A stretch of DNA of 64,000 bases, from NCBI RefSeq assembly GCF_017873185.1, contig NZ_JAGGJX010000003.1:62001-126000 (forward strand), read 5' to 3'. Below are positions 25,980 to 35,942 of the stretch, in pieces. Every line of letters begins with the position of its first letter. Position 1 is the first letter of the stretch. The DNA comes from Metaclostridioides mangenotii (GTDB taxonomy: Bacteria; Bacillota; Clostridia; Peptostreptococcales; Peptostreptococcaceae). The notes under the pieces were generated by a model that was not told the DNA's origin, did not search any database, and saw only the letters and a program-made list of their open reading frames with translations. Both the position numbers and the translations under genes were made by a program.

Positions 25980-27773
25980 ATGAAATTAAAGACACATGAT
26001 GATAGACTTACACTTACAAATGGAAGTTATCATTCTTTAGTAAATGCAAGAAAGCCTGAAGGAATTGAAGACAAAAAAGCTTATTTAGTTGGTACTGGAA
26101 TTGGTGCTTTGGCTGCTGGTTGTTTTTTAATTCGTGATGCTCATATGGATGGTAGCAAGATTACTTTCTTAGAACAATTAGACATTCCTGGTGGATCTTT
26201 GGATGGTGAGGTTCGTCAAAATATGGATTATGTAGCACGTGGCGGACGTGAAATGGGTCATCATTTTGAGGTTTTATGGAGCTTATTTAGTTCATTACCA
26301 TCTACAGAAGATCCTAATATGACTGTTTTAGATCATTTTTATTATACAAACTACGATGATCCAAACTTTAGCAATTGTCGTATTACTAAAAATCAAGGTG
26401 AACGCTATGACAATGGAAAATTTAATTTGGGTCAAGACTTGGCAAAAGAATTAGCTGCTTTTGTAAATATAGCAGATGAAGAACTTGAAGATAAATCTAT
26501 CGAAGATGTTTTTTCTGAAGAACTTTTAAATACTGATTTTTGGACATATTGGAGAACAATGTTTGCTTTTGAGAATTGGCATAGTGCTTTAGAAATGAAA
26601 TTATATATGAATCGTTTCATTCACCATGTTGGCGGCTTACCAGATCTTTCTGCTTTACAATTTTCAAGACATGATCAATACACTTCATTTGTAAAACCTA
26701 TGGTTAAATATTTAGAAGACCATGGTGCTAAATTTGAATATGGAGTTGCTGTGGATAACGTTGAATTCTCAATTTCAGATGATAAAAAAGTTGCAAAGAG
26801 AATAGTTGCAACAGATAAAACTGGAAAGAATATATCCATTGATTTAACGGAAAACGACTTAGTGTTTATCACTAATGGTTCTATGACTGAAGGTTCAGGA
26901 TATGGAGATGACAATACTCCTGCACCATTTAATAGGGAACCAGAAGGGTGCTGGAAGTTATGGAGAAATATAGCAGCTCAGTCAGATGAATTTGGAAGAC
27001 CAGATAAATTCTGTACAGATACAGAAAAATCTAATTGGGAGTCTTGTACAGTAACTTGTCATGATGAACGTGTTCCTGAGTACATTGAAAAGATTACAAA
27101 ACGTTCACCATATGGTGGACGCACTGTAACAGGTGGAATAGTTTCAGCTCTTGATTCTTCATGGTTGATGAGTTGGACAATAAACCGTCAAGAACAGTAT
27201 TATGGACAACCTGAAAAAGACGTTGTTGTTTGGGTATATGGTTTATTCTCTGATGTTCCTGGAGATTATATTAAAAAACCTATGAGAGATTGTACTGGTA
27301 AGGAAATCACAAAAGAATGGTTATATCATATAGGTGTTCCTATAGATAAAATTGAAGAATTGGCAGGATCATGTAGTGCAGTTCCTGTTATGATGCCATT
27401 TATCACATCTCAATTTATGCCTCGTGAAGCTGGAGATCGTCCATATGCTGTACCAAAGAATGCAGTAAACTTTGCTTTCCTCGGACAATTTGCTGAAACA
27501 TTGGATGATCCAGGTCGTGATACTGTATTTACTATAGAATACTCAGGACGTACAGCTATGGAAGCAGTATATGTTTTAACTGGAGTTGAAAAAGGAGTTC
27601 CTGAAGTATTTTCTTCAAGATATGATATCCGTTATTTATTAAATGCAGGTAAATGTTTATTAGATGGTGAAAAACCAGAACTTGATTTACCACCAATGGC
27701 TAAACGTAAAATTTTAAAACAAGTAGCAGGGACAGACATTGAAAAGTTATTAAAAGAATATGGAATTATTTAA
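25980..27773 (+). CDS. ohyA: Oleate hydratase
   Basis: A 597-residue FAD enzyme with AAGGAG before ATG 25980. The FAD motif is LVGTGIGALAAGCFLIRDA. Family segments are FLEQLDIPGGSLDGEVRQNM, YVARGGREMGHHFE (with the active-site Glu region), FVFxTNGSM-like VFITNGSMTEGSGYGD, CTVTCHDERVPEYI and VNFAFLGQFAETLDDPGRD. It adds water to the cis-9 double bond of oleic acid to give 10-hydroxystearate, which detoxifies free unsaturated fatty acids. Length is that of the family (~560-650). A TetR regulator precedes it. A decayed second copy's 3' end lies at 48918-49211. Confidence 0.93.
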   Translation: MKLKTHDDRLTLTNGSYHSLVNARKPEGIEDKKAYLVGTGIGALAAGCFLIRDAHMDGSKITFLEQLDIPGGSLDGEVRQNMDYVARGGREMGHHFEVLWSLFSSLPSTEDPNMTVLDHFYYTNYDDPNFSNCRITKNQGERYDNGKFNLGQDLAKELAAFVNIADEELEDKSIEDVFSEELLNTDFWTYWRTMFAFENWHSALEMKLYMNRFIHHVGGLPDLSALQFSRHDQYTSFVKPMVKYLEDHGAKFEYGVAVDNVEFSISDDKKVAKRIVATDKTGKNISIDLTENDLVFITNGSMTEGSGYGDDNTPAPFNREPEGCWKLWRNIAAQSDEFGRPDKFCTDTEKSNWESCTVTCHDERVPEYIEKITKRSPYGGRTVTGGIVSALDSSWLMSWTINRQEQYYGQPEKDVVVWVYGLFSDVPGDYIKKPMRDCTGKEITKEWLYHIGVPIDKIEELAGSCSAVPVMMPFITSQFMPREAGDRPYAVPKNAVNFAFLGQFAETLDDPGRDTVFTIEYSGRTAMEAVYVLTGVEKGVPEVFSSRYDIRYLLNAGKCLLDGEKPELDLPPMAKRKILKQVAGTDIEKLLKEYGII

Positions 27774-27795
27774 TGGCATATACAGTTAGATAATT

Positions 27796-27836
27796 TGATT
27801 AAAATCCCGAATTTTAAAAAAATCGGGATTTTAATT
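27796..27836. terminator. Terminator after oleate hydratase
   Basis: AAAATCCCGA-ATTTTAAAAAAA-TCGGGATTTT gives a 10-bp stem with A/T flanks working on both strands. Confidence 0.75.
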
Positions 27837-27913
27837 TATATGTAGTTATTATTTATATTGCTTCTTGGCATATTAATAATATAATAGAACATCATGCAAA
27901 GGAGGAAACTTCT

Positions 27914-30025
27914 GTGAAAGAACAAACAAATCTTAAACAAGCTTATATTCATACTATAGAAGAAATGCAAAGTTGGTATGAAGATGATTTACGCAAGGAA
28001 GCCCTAAAATCATCGGAATATGAGAATAATAAAAAAATAGAAGAACAAGGGGCGTTTTTTAAAGCTTTTCGAAAATCTGAAGAAAGGGATTATAAAATTC
28101 CTCCAGATTTTAAAAAAAACAATGTTTATTACGAAAAATATAAGGTTTATGTGAAAGAAGAAACAGCAAACAAGGGAAAAAAGATACAAGAAATTGAAAA
28201 TTCTATTGAATATGAAAAGTTTTTTCTTCGTTGGGAAAGGAGGGTCAATAGCGAGAGTAATAATTACAGTCATTATGGGAGTAATTCAGCTACAAGATAT
28301 CGGGTTGATTGCATAAAAAAATTGGAAAAAAAGTTAGAGATAATCCTAGGAGACTCTCCGGAAGCTTGGGAATTTTATAATAAACGTCAACTGATAAGCG
28401 ATATAGAAACTCAACATAAGCAGCGTTTGGTAACTGTACCTTATGTAGTAAAAGCAAAACAAAAAGTAATAGATTCTTTGAATTTAGGTGTTCCTGTATA
28501 TATTATAGGACATTTAGGAAGTGGAAAAACACAATTAGCAACTGAAGCAGCCTTAGATTTTACTATTCAAAATAGAATGCAAAGAGAATTAGAAGATAAA
28601 ATGGAAAATTGGTTTTCTGCAAATCCAAATGTGGCAGAAAAAGATGCTATTCAAAAATTTGGAGAATTTAATGAAGAAAGAAAACTTCACTATAAAAATA
28701 TTTTAACTAATGGAAGTAAAGAGGAAATAGAATCTTTACAGCCACTATTTATATCTGGCTCCCACAATTTAACTTATGAAGATATGTTTGTAGAGAAAAC
28801 TTTGTCTCTCAGACACAGTTTCTCTAAAGGATCTTATTCGGATTATCTGAATATGATTATAAAGGATTTTTATGAGTGGATGGATGAGCACAAAACGAGA
28901 CTAGAGAAGATGACTGATGAAGAGCAGTTGCAGCTTAAGATTCAAATATGGAAAAGCTTTTCTGATTTATTGGTAGCAAGTAATAGTGCTTTTGGTACTG
29001 AAATTAAAAAAATAGAAAGAGAAATTTTGATTGCAGTAAGAGAAGGTCGCCCTGTAATCGTAGACGAATTAAATACAATTGCCATGCAAAACTTAATTGC
29101 TTTGAATGATATCTTGCAACGTTATGCAGGAAATACAGCTTATATCACAGGAGTTGGTCCTGTTCTGATTAAGCCTGGATTTGGATTTATTGGTACAGGA
29201 AATCTATCAACTCAAATGGTTAATTATGAAGGAACCAATGAGTTAAATCCAGCATTTAAATCACGTTTCGTAACCATTGAATATAATTATGTACCTCAAA
29301 AGACAATTGGTTCCTTAGAAGATCAAGAGTTTCCAGAAAAAAATGAACTTTTTAGAATAATAATAGCACGATTAGCTGATAAAAATGGAAATATTCATAT
29401 TCCTAATTCCAAAAGGTCATTAGAAGAATTGTTTAGATTTTCTCAATTGTGCAGGGTTACTCAAAATGTTTTTATAGGCAAATGGAAAGATGACGAAGCT
29501 CAAAAAGATTTTGGAATGGATGAACTAGAACTGAGGGAGTCTGTATTATCAATTCGTAATATTTTACACGTTTTAGATAATTGGAATCGAGGCGAAGAAA
29601 AAGACTTGAGCAAAGCTTTGTGGGATGGTTTTATTAGTTCAATCACTTATCCTGACGACCAAAACTATATTCTCTCACAAGCGGTACGTTTTGGATTTTT
29701 CCCTATAAGCGAAGGATGGAAAATTGAGACAAAAGGCATAGGGGAGTCAAGCACAACATATGATGAAATTCGTACTCGTCCATATCATTATGTTCGCCCT
29801 TTAACAGAAACTTTAAGTTATTTAGATGTAGTTCATCTTATATTTGGGAAAGGAACGCCGAGAAAAACTTTGCCAAAAGGACTAAAAGAAAACTTTGAAG
29901 ATAATATTAATGGATCATCGCGAATTGATGCAAAAAAATATCAAGAACTAGACCAACAATTATCTCATTTAGAGCATTCAAAAGATCTACTTGAATACTT
30001 AGAAGATAATGGAGGAAAAGAATGA
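27914..30025 (+). CDS. MoxR-like AAA+ ATPase with large helical insert
   Basis: A 703-residue protein beginning at GTG 27914 behind AAAGGAGG. Residues 1-150 are a charged helical N-terminus. The AAA+ core has Walker A GHLGSGKTQ at ~199, Walker B VIVDELNTI at ~381, sensor 1 GTGNLS at ~428, and an arginine-finger region NPAFKSRF at ~446. About 175 residues lie between Walker A and B, far more than the usual MoxR spacing, and this insert is helical (MEDKMENW, YKNILTNGSKEEIESLQPL). MoxR ATPases act as chaperones that remodel or load metal-binding VWA partners; a VWA gene lies two genes downstream. The stop overlaps the next start by four bases. Three-gene operon. Confidence 0.82.
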   Translation: MKEQTNLKQAYIHTIEEMQSWYEDDLRKEALKSSEYENNKKIEEQGAFFKAFRKSEERDYKIPPDFKKNNVYYEKYKVYVKEETANKGKKIQEIENSIEYEKFFLRWERRVNSESNNYSHYGSNSATRYRVDCIKKLEKKLEIILGDSPEAWEFYNKRQLISDIETQHKQRLVTVPYVVKAKQKVIDSLNLGVPVYIIGHLGSGKTQLATEAALDFTIQNRMQRELEDKMENWFSANPNVAEKDAIQKFGEFNEERKLHYKNILTNGSKEEIESLQPLFISGSHNLTYEDMFVEKTLSLRHSFSKGSYSDYLNMIIKDFYEWMDEHKTRLEKMTDEEQLQLKIQIWKSFSDLLVASNSAFGTEIKKIEREILIAVREGRPVIVDELNTIAMQNLIALNDILQRYAGNTAYITGVGPVLIKPGFGFIGTGNLSTQMVNYEGTNELNPAFKSRFVTIEYNYVPQKTIGSLEDQEFPEKNELFRIIIARLADKNGNIHIPNSKRSLEELFRFSQLCRVTQNVFIGKWKDDEAQKDFGMDELELRESVLSIRNILHVLDNWNRGEEKDLSKALWDGFISSITYPDDQNYILSQAVRFGFFPISEGWKIETKGIGESSTTYDEIRTRPYHYVRPLTETLSYLDVVHLIFGKGTPRKTLPKGLKENFEDNINGSSRIDAKKYQELDQQLSHLEHSKDLLEYLEDNGGKE

Positions 30026-31257
30026 AAATGAATTTGTCAGTAGACGGAAAGGATTTTAAAAGTCAAGTTAAAGATCTAAGAGAAAAGCTGAATGAATGCC
30101 AAACAAATGGAATTTTAGATGATGGCTTTAAAGAACAATTAGACAAACTTTCACAAATAGAAGAAGAGTTATTGGCTGAATTAATTCCGTATTACCGAGT
30201 TTATGCAAATAATATCAAAAAGACTTCAATGCAAGTAAATCCGATAAAAAAATTGGGAGCTTTTAGTTTTGATAGTTTTTCACAAACTATATTGAGGATT
30301 AATAGAAATCTTTTTATTATAAGTAGTATAGATAGAAAAGTTCAATTTTTTTATATAGATAATGTAGATGATTTTTATGGTCATAATCAAATAGAAGGAG
30401 AGTGGAGTCCTCCTATTAAAGAAATAAAAGAGACAATTTCCTTTATATATAAATTGAATGACAAAGGAATTTTGCTTTTGGGAGTCAGAGGGGGGTGTTA
30501 TCTACTTTCAAGCGATAATTTTGATCAACTACCTAATGTTAATGGGCAGATTAAAGTTAAAAGGATTCAAACAGATTATGGTTTTAATGGATTTGGAAGA
30601 TGTTTAGCAATTAGAGATAGTTTGTTTGTAGTGGAAAATGGAGATGAAAAGTTAAATTTATTTGAAATAATAAAAGAAAATGATGAATATCGTTTGGTTT
30701 TTCATAAAGATATATATTGCACTATTCCAAATTGGACTGCATTGGGAAAAATAAAAGATGATTATTTTGTAGTTGGAACAAGGATGGGAAAATTATATTT
30801 TATTAAATATGAGAACAGACAACTTACTATTACAGAAAAAATTGATTTTCTAGATGATGAAATAAGGCAAATTAGATGTTTAGAAGATGAAAATGGTAAC
30901 AAGAAATCCATTATAGTGGCCGGTAATAAGGGGCAGCTTAAGATATTTTCTTTATATGAAGATTCAAAAACTATAAAAATAGAATTGAACGATTTAAAAG
31001 GGAATTTGTTTGACGTTCAATCTAAAGAAGGCACAGCTATAGTTTTAAGTGAAGATGGGATCATATACTTACTTGAAGAGAATTTTGAAAATTGGTATCT
31101 AAATGAAGTGGCTACGATCAAAGATATCTTTTTTACAAATGTCTTTAAATTAAATATTTCAAAATATTTACTTATGGATATAGAAGGTAAATTAAATCTG
31201 TTACACATTGATCGAATTGATACACCAAAAGACTTGTGGAATCTGCCATTGTATTAA
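30022..31257 (+). CDS. Beta-propeller-like middle component of the MoxR/VWA operon
   Basis: A 411-residue protein starting at ATG 30022 (GGAGGAAAAGA), with four bases overlapping the ATPase gene. Residues 1-65 are predicted coiled helix (FKSQVKDLREKLNECQTNG, LSQIEEELLAEL). Residues 80-411 repeat four-strand units with endings such as FFYIDNVDD, YLLSSDNFD, LNLFEIIKE, LYFIKYENR, LKIFSLYED, IYLLEENFE and LNLLHIDRI, about every 45-55 residues, which suggests a six- to seven-bladed propeller. No catalytic motif is visible. By place it could be the substrate adaptor or sensor of the MoxR/VWA pair. The family was not recognised; the propeller call is from repeat pattern only. Confidence 0.65.
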   Translation: MKMNLSVDGKDFKSQVKDLREKLNECQTNGILDDGFKEQLDKLSQIEEELLAELIPYYRVYANNIKKTSMQVNPIKKLGAFSFDSFSQTILRINRNLFIISSIDRKVQFFYIDNVDDFYGHNQIEGEWSPPIKEIKETISFIYKLNDKGILLLGVRGGCYLLSSDNFDQLPNVNGQIKVKRIQTDYGFNGFGRCLAIRDSLFVVENGDEKLNLFEIIKENDEYRLVFHKDIYCTIPNWTALGKIKDDYFVVGTRMGKLYFIKYENRQLTITEKIDFLDDEIRQIRCLEDENGNKKSIIVAGNKGQLKIFSLYEDSKTIKIELNDLKGNLFDVQSKEGTAIVLSEDGIIYLLEENFENWYLNEVATIKDIFFTNVFKLNISKYLLMDIEGKLNLLHIDRIDTPKDLWNLPLY

Positions 31258-31272
31258 TAGGAGGGTATGAGT

Positions 31273-33216
31273 ATGTTTGACTTTGATGAACAAACACTAA
31301 TTGAAGAATCTAAAAAACATTGTGAAGAATTTTTGCAAAAAGAACAACGCTCATTAGCCACATTTACAGGAGATTCTAGTTTGATGTATTTTACTGATTC
31401 GAAACTACAAAAATTTCTATTAGATCCTTCCAAAGGAGTTTTGTACTTACCGTTGGAAAGTTTTTTGGATAGACAGTTAGATGACAAACAAATCATGTGG
31501 CATATCTACTATGAGCTAGCCTTATATTCTGATTGGAAAAAACAAACTAAAATATATATGAATAGAAAAAAAGATTGGCAGAAAGAAATAGATAGTATGA
31601 CAAGCTATATTCTGGCTATGATAAAAAAAGAAGGACTTGAAAAAGAACCTGCATATCAGCCTAAAATTATTTCGAATTATGTAAGAAAAGAAATTCTTGA
31701 TTTGTTATATATATTAGATAAATATACATCTTTTCTGAGAGTTTTGCAGATGTGCCCTATATATAAAGATAAAGAAAATTTCGGGGCGATTGTTTCATAT
31801 ATGAAACAAACAGGTAAGACCACTGAGTCGATTTCTCAAATGTCTAGACATAGAGCTTTTGCAAACAGTTTCTTAATTATTGAATTATACAAGAAAGAGC
31901 CTATAATAGAAGGATGTGCTGAAAATCCATTTGATAGGAGAATTTTCAATGAACCCTATTTTTACTTTATTCATAATCAACTAGTTAGACAGTTAAATAA
32001 TGGTCAAGGAATTGTAGAAAGAGATCCATTCATTCGTTCTTTTATCTTTCCAACTTTTGAGCAATTGTGGAAGGAAAAAATTGATGAAATGGTGTTTTAC
32101 AAATCAAAAGGACAGGAAAAAGAGCAAGTCAAAGGAACTAAGAACCCTTTTGAACAATCTAGTGAAGAGGAAATACCAGATTCACTGGAATCTACGCAGG
32201 AAGAAGTGGAAAAAATTATAGAAGAAATGATAGATCAACAAGACCAAGTAAGTGAGAGCGTACAAAATACAATACAAAGTAACGTAGATTTAGAGGCTTA
32301 TGGCATTAGCCAATCAGATCAACAATTGTTTCAATTTTATTCAAATAAAATGAAATTGGAAAGAGAACAAATGCGTCAATTTTGGAAAAAGCTGATAGGG
32401 GACGCAAAAAAAGAAATAAGCGTAAAAAAAGATGGTCAAGTAAAGGGAAAATTGGATGTAAATAGCTTTATTAATTTTTATACGGATTTTGTAGAAGCTG
32501 AGAAAAAGGGGATTTACAAAAATCTTCCGATTTTCAATAGATACTTATTAGAGACTCAAGCAGATATATTACCTGAAAGAATAGAGATTTCTTTTGTGAT
32601 AGACAATTCAGGATCAATGAATGCGTCAAAAATTGAGATGGCAAGAAAAGCTTTGGCTGTGACCTTACTGTCAATAGATGATTTTAATCGATATTTGAGA
32701 AGCAATGTAGAACAATTGAATCAGAAAGTAGAAGTTTTAAGCGAAACCTGGTTTTTTGGCAGTAAGTATTATAATGTTAAAGAATTTAATGATAAAAATG
32801 TGAAGGATAAAGAAAAAAGTGACATAATTAGGTCAATCGTAAAGCTAGATGCAACAGATGGAGCAACTGACGATGCAAGTTGCCTTAGAGAAATATGCGA
32901 TAGAATTACGTCCATACAGGAAAGCGAACTCAAAAAAGGGAAACAAATAAAGATAGTCTTCGAAATTACAGACGGTGCATCAAGCTTTCCAGGATCAGCA
33001 AAAAAAGTTATACAAGAATTATTATCTAAAAATGTCGAGATCTATGCATTTCAAATAGGAAAAAATAGCAAAGCAAATGAAAAAATCTTTAACTTCGTAT
33101 GGAATGAAGGATACAAACAACCACATGGTGTAATGATTGGTGAACAAGTAGAAAAACTACCAGGAGAACTGCTAAAAGCAGTAAGAAAAAATATGCAGTC
33201 TATTTTTAATAATTAG
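31273..33216 (+). CDS. VWA-domain protein, partner of the MoxR ATPase
   Basis: Start ATG 31273 is chosen because AGGAGGGT is 8 bases upstream; ATG 31267 is too close. About 647 residues. Residues 1-290 are helical, the middle 290-330 is acidic (EEEIPDSLESTQEEVEKIIE), and the VWA domain lies at ~435-640. Its MIDAS metal site is FVIDNSGSMNASK (DxSxS) with the later Thr in DATDGATDD and Asp in FEITDGASSF. This layout (N-terminal helical domain, acidic linker, C-terminal VWA) is that of CoxE/YehP-like partners of MoxR ATPases. The metal-bound VWA would grip the target that the ATPase remodels. It ends the operon. Confidence 0.82.
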   Translation: MFDFDEQTLIEESKKHCEEFLQKEQRSLATFTGDSSLMYFTDSKLQKFLLDPSKGVLYLPLESFLDRQLDDKQIMWHIYYELALYSDWKKQTKIYMNRKKDWQKEIDSMTSYILAMIKKEGLEKEPAYQPKIISNYVRKEILDLLYILDKYTSFLRVLQMCPIYKDKENFGAIVSYMKQTGKTTESISQMSRHRAFANSFLIIELYKKEPIIEGCAENPFDRRIFNEPYFYFIHNQLVRQLNNGQGIVERDPFIRSFIFPTFEQLWKEKIDEMVFYKSKGQEKEQVKGTKNPFEQSSEEEIPDSLESTQEEVEKIIEEMIDQQDQVSESVQNTIQSNVDLEAYGISQSDQQLFQFYSNKMKLEREQMRQFWKKLIGDAKKEISVKKDGQVKGKLDVNSFINFYTDFVEAEKKGIYKNLPIFNRYLLETQADILPERIEISFVIDNSGSMNASKIEMARKALAVTLLSIDDFNRYLRSNVEQLNQKVEVLSETWFFGSKYYNVKEFNDKNVKDKEKSDIIRSIVKLDATDGATDDASCLREICDRITSIQESELKKGKQIKIVFEITDGASSFPGSAKKVIQELLSKNVEIYAFQIGKNSKANEKIFNFVWNEGYKQPHGVMIGEQVEKLPGELLKAVRKNMQSIFNN

Positions 33217-33221
33217 TTGTG

Positions 33222-33250
33222 CATTAAAATCCACCTGCATTTTAATCCTT
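33222..33250 (+). terminator. Possible terminator of the MoxR/VWA operon
   Basis: ATTAAAAT and ATTTTAAT form an 8-bp A/T stem around CCACCTGC. It is weak. A second hairpin, AACACCTT-TGGAT-AGAAGTGTT with TTTTTTC, follows at 33328-33352. Confidence 0.4.
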
Positions 33251-33528
33251 CAATTTCTATGAGATAATATCCCCAACGTCAACAAAGGAGGTATAGTATT
33301 ATATCTCATTTAATATCTCAACACCTTTGGATAGAAGTGTTTTTTCTTTATAAATTTAAATAAAAATGGAATTAAATATAGATATTGTTAATATATTTTA
33401 AGTCAGTTATACTAATATAAGCATTTCAAAGAAAATTTATATAATGTATAGCCATATCCTTTTGTCGGTTTATTTGTATATTAAAATATCGAATCAGGTT
33501 TTTGACTAGCAAAGAGGGGAAATTGAAA

Positions 33529-34089
33529 ATGAAAAAAATTAAACTTGAAAACCAGGCGATTGGGCCATTTCCGGCTATGATTGTTGGTGCAATGATGAAT
33601 GAAAAGCCAACATATACTACTGTTGGCGCGGGTGGTTGTGCTTGTCTTGAACCTGTACTGTGCGTGTCTTTGAAAAATACCCACTATATTACAGAAGGGA
33701 TTGAGCAGACTGGCTATTTCAGTGTCAATATTCCTTCAACAGTATTGGTAAAAGAAATGGATTTCTGTGGCATAGCTTCGGGTAAGAACGTTGATAAATC
33801 GGGTTTATTTACCCCTTTTTTTGATACGGTAGTACAGGCACCGATGATAGAAGAGTGTCCGCTGAATTTTCTCTGCAAGGTTTGCGACAGCAAAGAAATA
33901 CGTGGCTTTACTATGTTCTTCGGCGAGATTGTCGCTGCGTTTGTCGACGAAGATTGTATAACACAAGGCCAACCCGATCCAATCAAAATTGACCCAATCA
34001 TTATGATGGCTCTAAATTATTGCAACTTAGAAAGTGTTGTTGGCCGACCTTTCTCTGAAGGGAAAAAGTTGAGGAATTTTACTGATTAG
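33529..34089 (+). CDS. Flavin reductase-like FMN-binding protein
   Basis: Start ATG 33529 follows GAGGGGAAATTGAAA; an upstream TTG at 33502 has no site. The 186-residue product has the split-barrel FMN pattern: PFPAMIVGAMMNEKPTYTTV, CLEPVLCVSLKNTHYITEGI, GYFSVNIPSTVLVKEMDFCG and an end with GxPFxEGKKLRNF. Such proteins bind FMN and act as flavin or flavoprotein reductases (HpaC/FlaRed group). It stands alone; codon use is richer in GC than its neighbours, suggesting transfer. Confidence 0.8.
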   Translation: MKKIKLENQAIGPFPAMIVGAMMNEKPTYTTVGAGGCACLEPVLCVSLKNTHYITEGIEQTGYFSVNIPSTVLVKEMDFCGIASGKNVDKSGLFTPFFDTVVQAPMIEECPLNFLCKVCDSKEIRGFTMFFGEIVAAFVDEDCITQGQPDPIKIDPIIMMALNYCNLESVVGRPFSEGKKLRNFTD

Positions 34090-34220
34090 TTGTAAAGTGA
34101 AAACAAACTTTTATGACAGTCTGAGGTGGGCCATTAGCACAAAACATATCACTACCTTAAATTGTATAGTGTGATTAGTATTATAATATGGGGCTAGTAT
34201 CTTACAAGCATCTACAATTG

Positions 34221-34268
34221 ACATATAAGCTTATCGTTGAGTGGTTGGAAGATAGAAAGTTAATGTAG
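34221..34268 (+). pseudogene. Endolysin 3' tail, fragment C
   Basis: The frame TYKLIVEWLEDRKLM then TAG is the last 15 codons of the endolysin wall module (compare WLDNRKLM at 4776). The GGGTAGC terminator follows 13 bases later. The DNA before it (34100-34220) has no gene. Confidence 0.7.
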
Positions 34269-34280
34269 TATTTAGAAGAA

Positions 34281-34313
34281 TAAGGGTAGCTTAATTGCTA
34301 CCCTTGTATTTTA
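34281..34313. terminator. Endolysin-type terminator after tail C
   Basis: AAGGGTAGC-TTAATT-GCTACCCTT followed by GTATTTTATT. It is nearly the same as those at 15846 and 36956. Confidence 0.8.
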
Positions 34314-34513
34314 TTGATATTTAGATTGAATTAAAACATCAATGGCTAATTCATCTCACTACTTATAAAAGGAATTTTTTTGTCATCGTAAATAATTTTG
34401 ACCAATTACAGTACTATTATCCATATTATCCGCTTTAGTACCGTATGAATTATTGAAACAATTGAAACAACACTCAAATATTTTATTTTTTTATTAATAA
34501 TGATATTGTGATA

Positions 34514-35260
34514 TTAATTTTTATTATTTTTTTGTAGTTTATTTAAGAACTGCCTTGTTCTCTCGTGTTTCGGATTGTCTATAACACTTTGCGCAGAGCC
34601 TTGTTCAATGATTTTGCCATCAAACATAAAACACACTTTATCAGAAACATTTCTAGCAAAATTTATTTCATGCGTAACAATTAGCATCGTTATTTTTTGC
34701 CTAGCTAATTGTTCTATTATTAATAAGACTTCATTTACTAACTCTGGATCTAATGCTGAGGTAGGTTCGTCAAATAGAATAATCTTAGGTTCTAAGGCTA
34801 AAGCCCTACCAATCGCAATTCTTTGTTGCTGCCCACCAGACAAACTTGAAGGATACTTATCCTTTTTTTCCAGTAGTCCAATCTGTTCTAATATTTCTAA
34901 CGCTTTTTTTTCAGATTCATTTTTTTTGATTTTTTTTACTACATTTAAGCCTATATTTATATTCTCAAATGCTGTTTTATTATTAAATAAATGAAACCCC
35001 TGGAAAACCATTGATGTATTTCTTCTTAACCAGAGGACATCTTCTTTCTTTAAACTTGCAAGATCAAATCTATTATTATCTATTATGATATTTCCAGAAT
35101 CAACTTTTTCGAGACAATTTATACATCTCAATAAAGTTGATTTTCCTGTTCCTGAAGGTCCAATTATAGATACTACCTCACCTTTTTTTATTTCTAAATT
35201 GATACCTTTCAATACCTCGTTATCTCCAAACTTTTTATATACATTGTCTAGTTTTAACAA
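34514..35260 (-). CDS. Amino-acid ABC transporter ATPase
   Basis: A 248-residue ATPase of the polar amino acid (GlnQ/HisP) group. Walker A is GPSGTGKSTLLRCINCLEK, the Q-loop is MVFQGFHLFNNKTA, the signature is SLSGGQQQRIAIGRALALEP, Walker B is IILFDEPTSALDPE and the H-loop is MLIVTHEI. It is the last gene of a three-gene operon read right to left (binding protein, permease, ATPase) and starts 10 bases after the permease stop. It powers uptake of an amino acid whose identity cannot be read from sequence. Confidence 0.92.
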   Translation of the reverse strand: MLKLDNVYKKFGDNEVLKGINLEIKKGEVVSIIGPSGTGKSTLLRCINCLEKVDSGNIIIDNNRFDLASLKKEDVLWLRRNTSMVFQGFHLFNNKTAFENINIGLNVVKKIKKNESEKKALEILEQIGLLEKKDKYPSSLSGGQQQRIAIGRALALEPKIILFDEPTSALDPELVNEVLLIIEQLARQKITMLIVTHEINFARNVSDKVCFMFDGKIIEQGSAQSVIDNPKHERTRQFLNKLQKNNKN

Positions 35261-35270
35261 TCCAATTCAC

Positions 35271-35933
35271 CTACCTACTCCCTAATCTTATCTCTAAGTG
35301 TTTCTGGAATTTTCCCATAATTGCAGTTATGCCCCAATATACAAGTAAGACACATACATATGCTTCCAAATATCTATATCCTGAAGATCCCTCTAGCTGA
35401 GCTTGGGCCATCATTTCTTTCACCCCTATAGCAAATACCAAAGAAGTATCTTTAACTATATTTATGAAGCTGCTAAATAGAGTAGGTATAGCAACTTTGA
35501 TCGCTTGTGGTAATATGATATAAAACATAGATTGAATATATGTCATACCGATGGAATTTGCGGCTTCCATTTGCCCCTTATTTATTGATAAAATTGCGGC
35601 CCTAAGTGACTCTGCCATATATGCTGAACTTGCTAAACTTAAAATTATAAGAGCCGCATGGAATGAATCTACTTGTATAATATTTCTAATTATTGGGATT
35701 ACACCAAAATACAAGCAAAATAGTTGTGCAATCAAAGGTGTACCTCTAAAAAACGATATATAAAACTTAAAAAAGGTACTTAATACTGGTGTTTTGGCAA
35801 CGGTTAATAAAGCGATTATAAAAGCAATCATTAACCCGAAAAAAACTGCTAAAATAGATAATTTTAAAGTTACCCCGCTGTATTTTAACATTGTTGGGAT
35901 GAGTTTAATCATAAAATTGAAGTCAAATGTCAT
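35271..35933 (-). CDS. Amino-acid ABC transporter permease
   Basis: A 220-residue HisMQ-type permease with about five membrane spans (LKLSILAVFFGLMIAFIIAL first) and FFRGTPLIAQLFCLYFG. The EAA loop that docks with the ATPase reads EAANSIGMTYIQSMFYIILP. It lies between the lipoprotein and ATPase genes, with 9-10 base gaps, so all three are one transcript. Confidence 0.9.
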   Translation of the reverse strand: MTFDFNFMIKLIPTMLKYSGVTLKLSILAVFFGLMIAFIIALLTVAKTPVLSTFFKFYISFFRGTPLIAQLFCLYFGVIPIIRNIIQVDSFHAALIILSLASSAYMAESLRAAILSINKGQMEAANSIGMTYIQSMFYIILPQAIKVAIPTLFSSFINIVKDTSLVFAIGVKEMMAQAQLEGSSGYRYLEAYVCVLLVYWGITAIMGKFQKHLEIRLGSR

Positions 35934-35942
35934 ACAATCACC

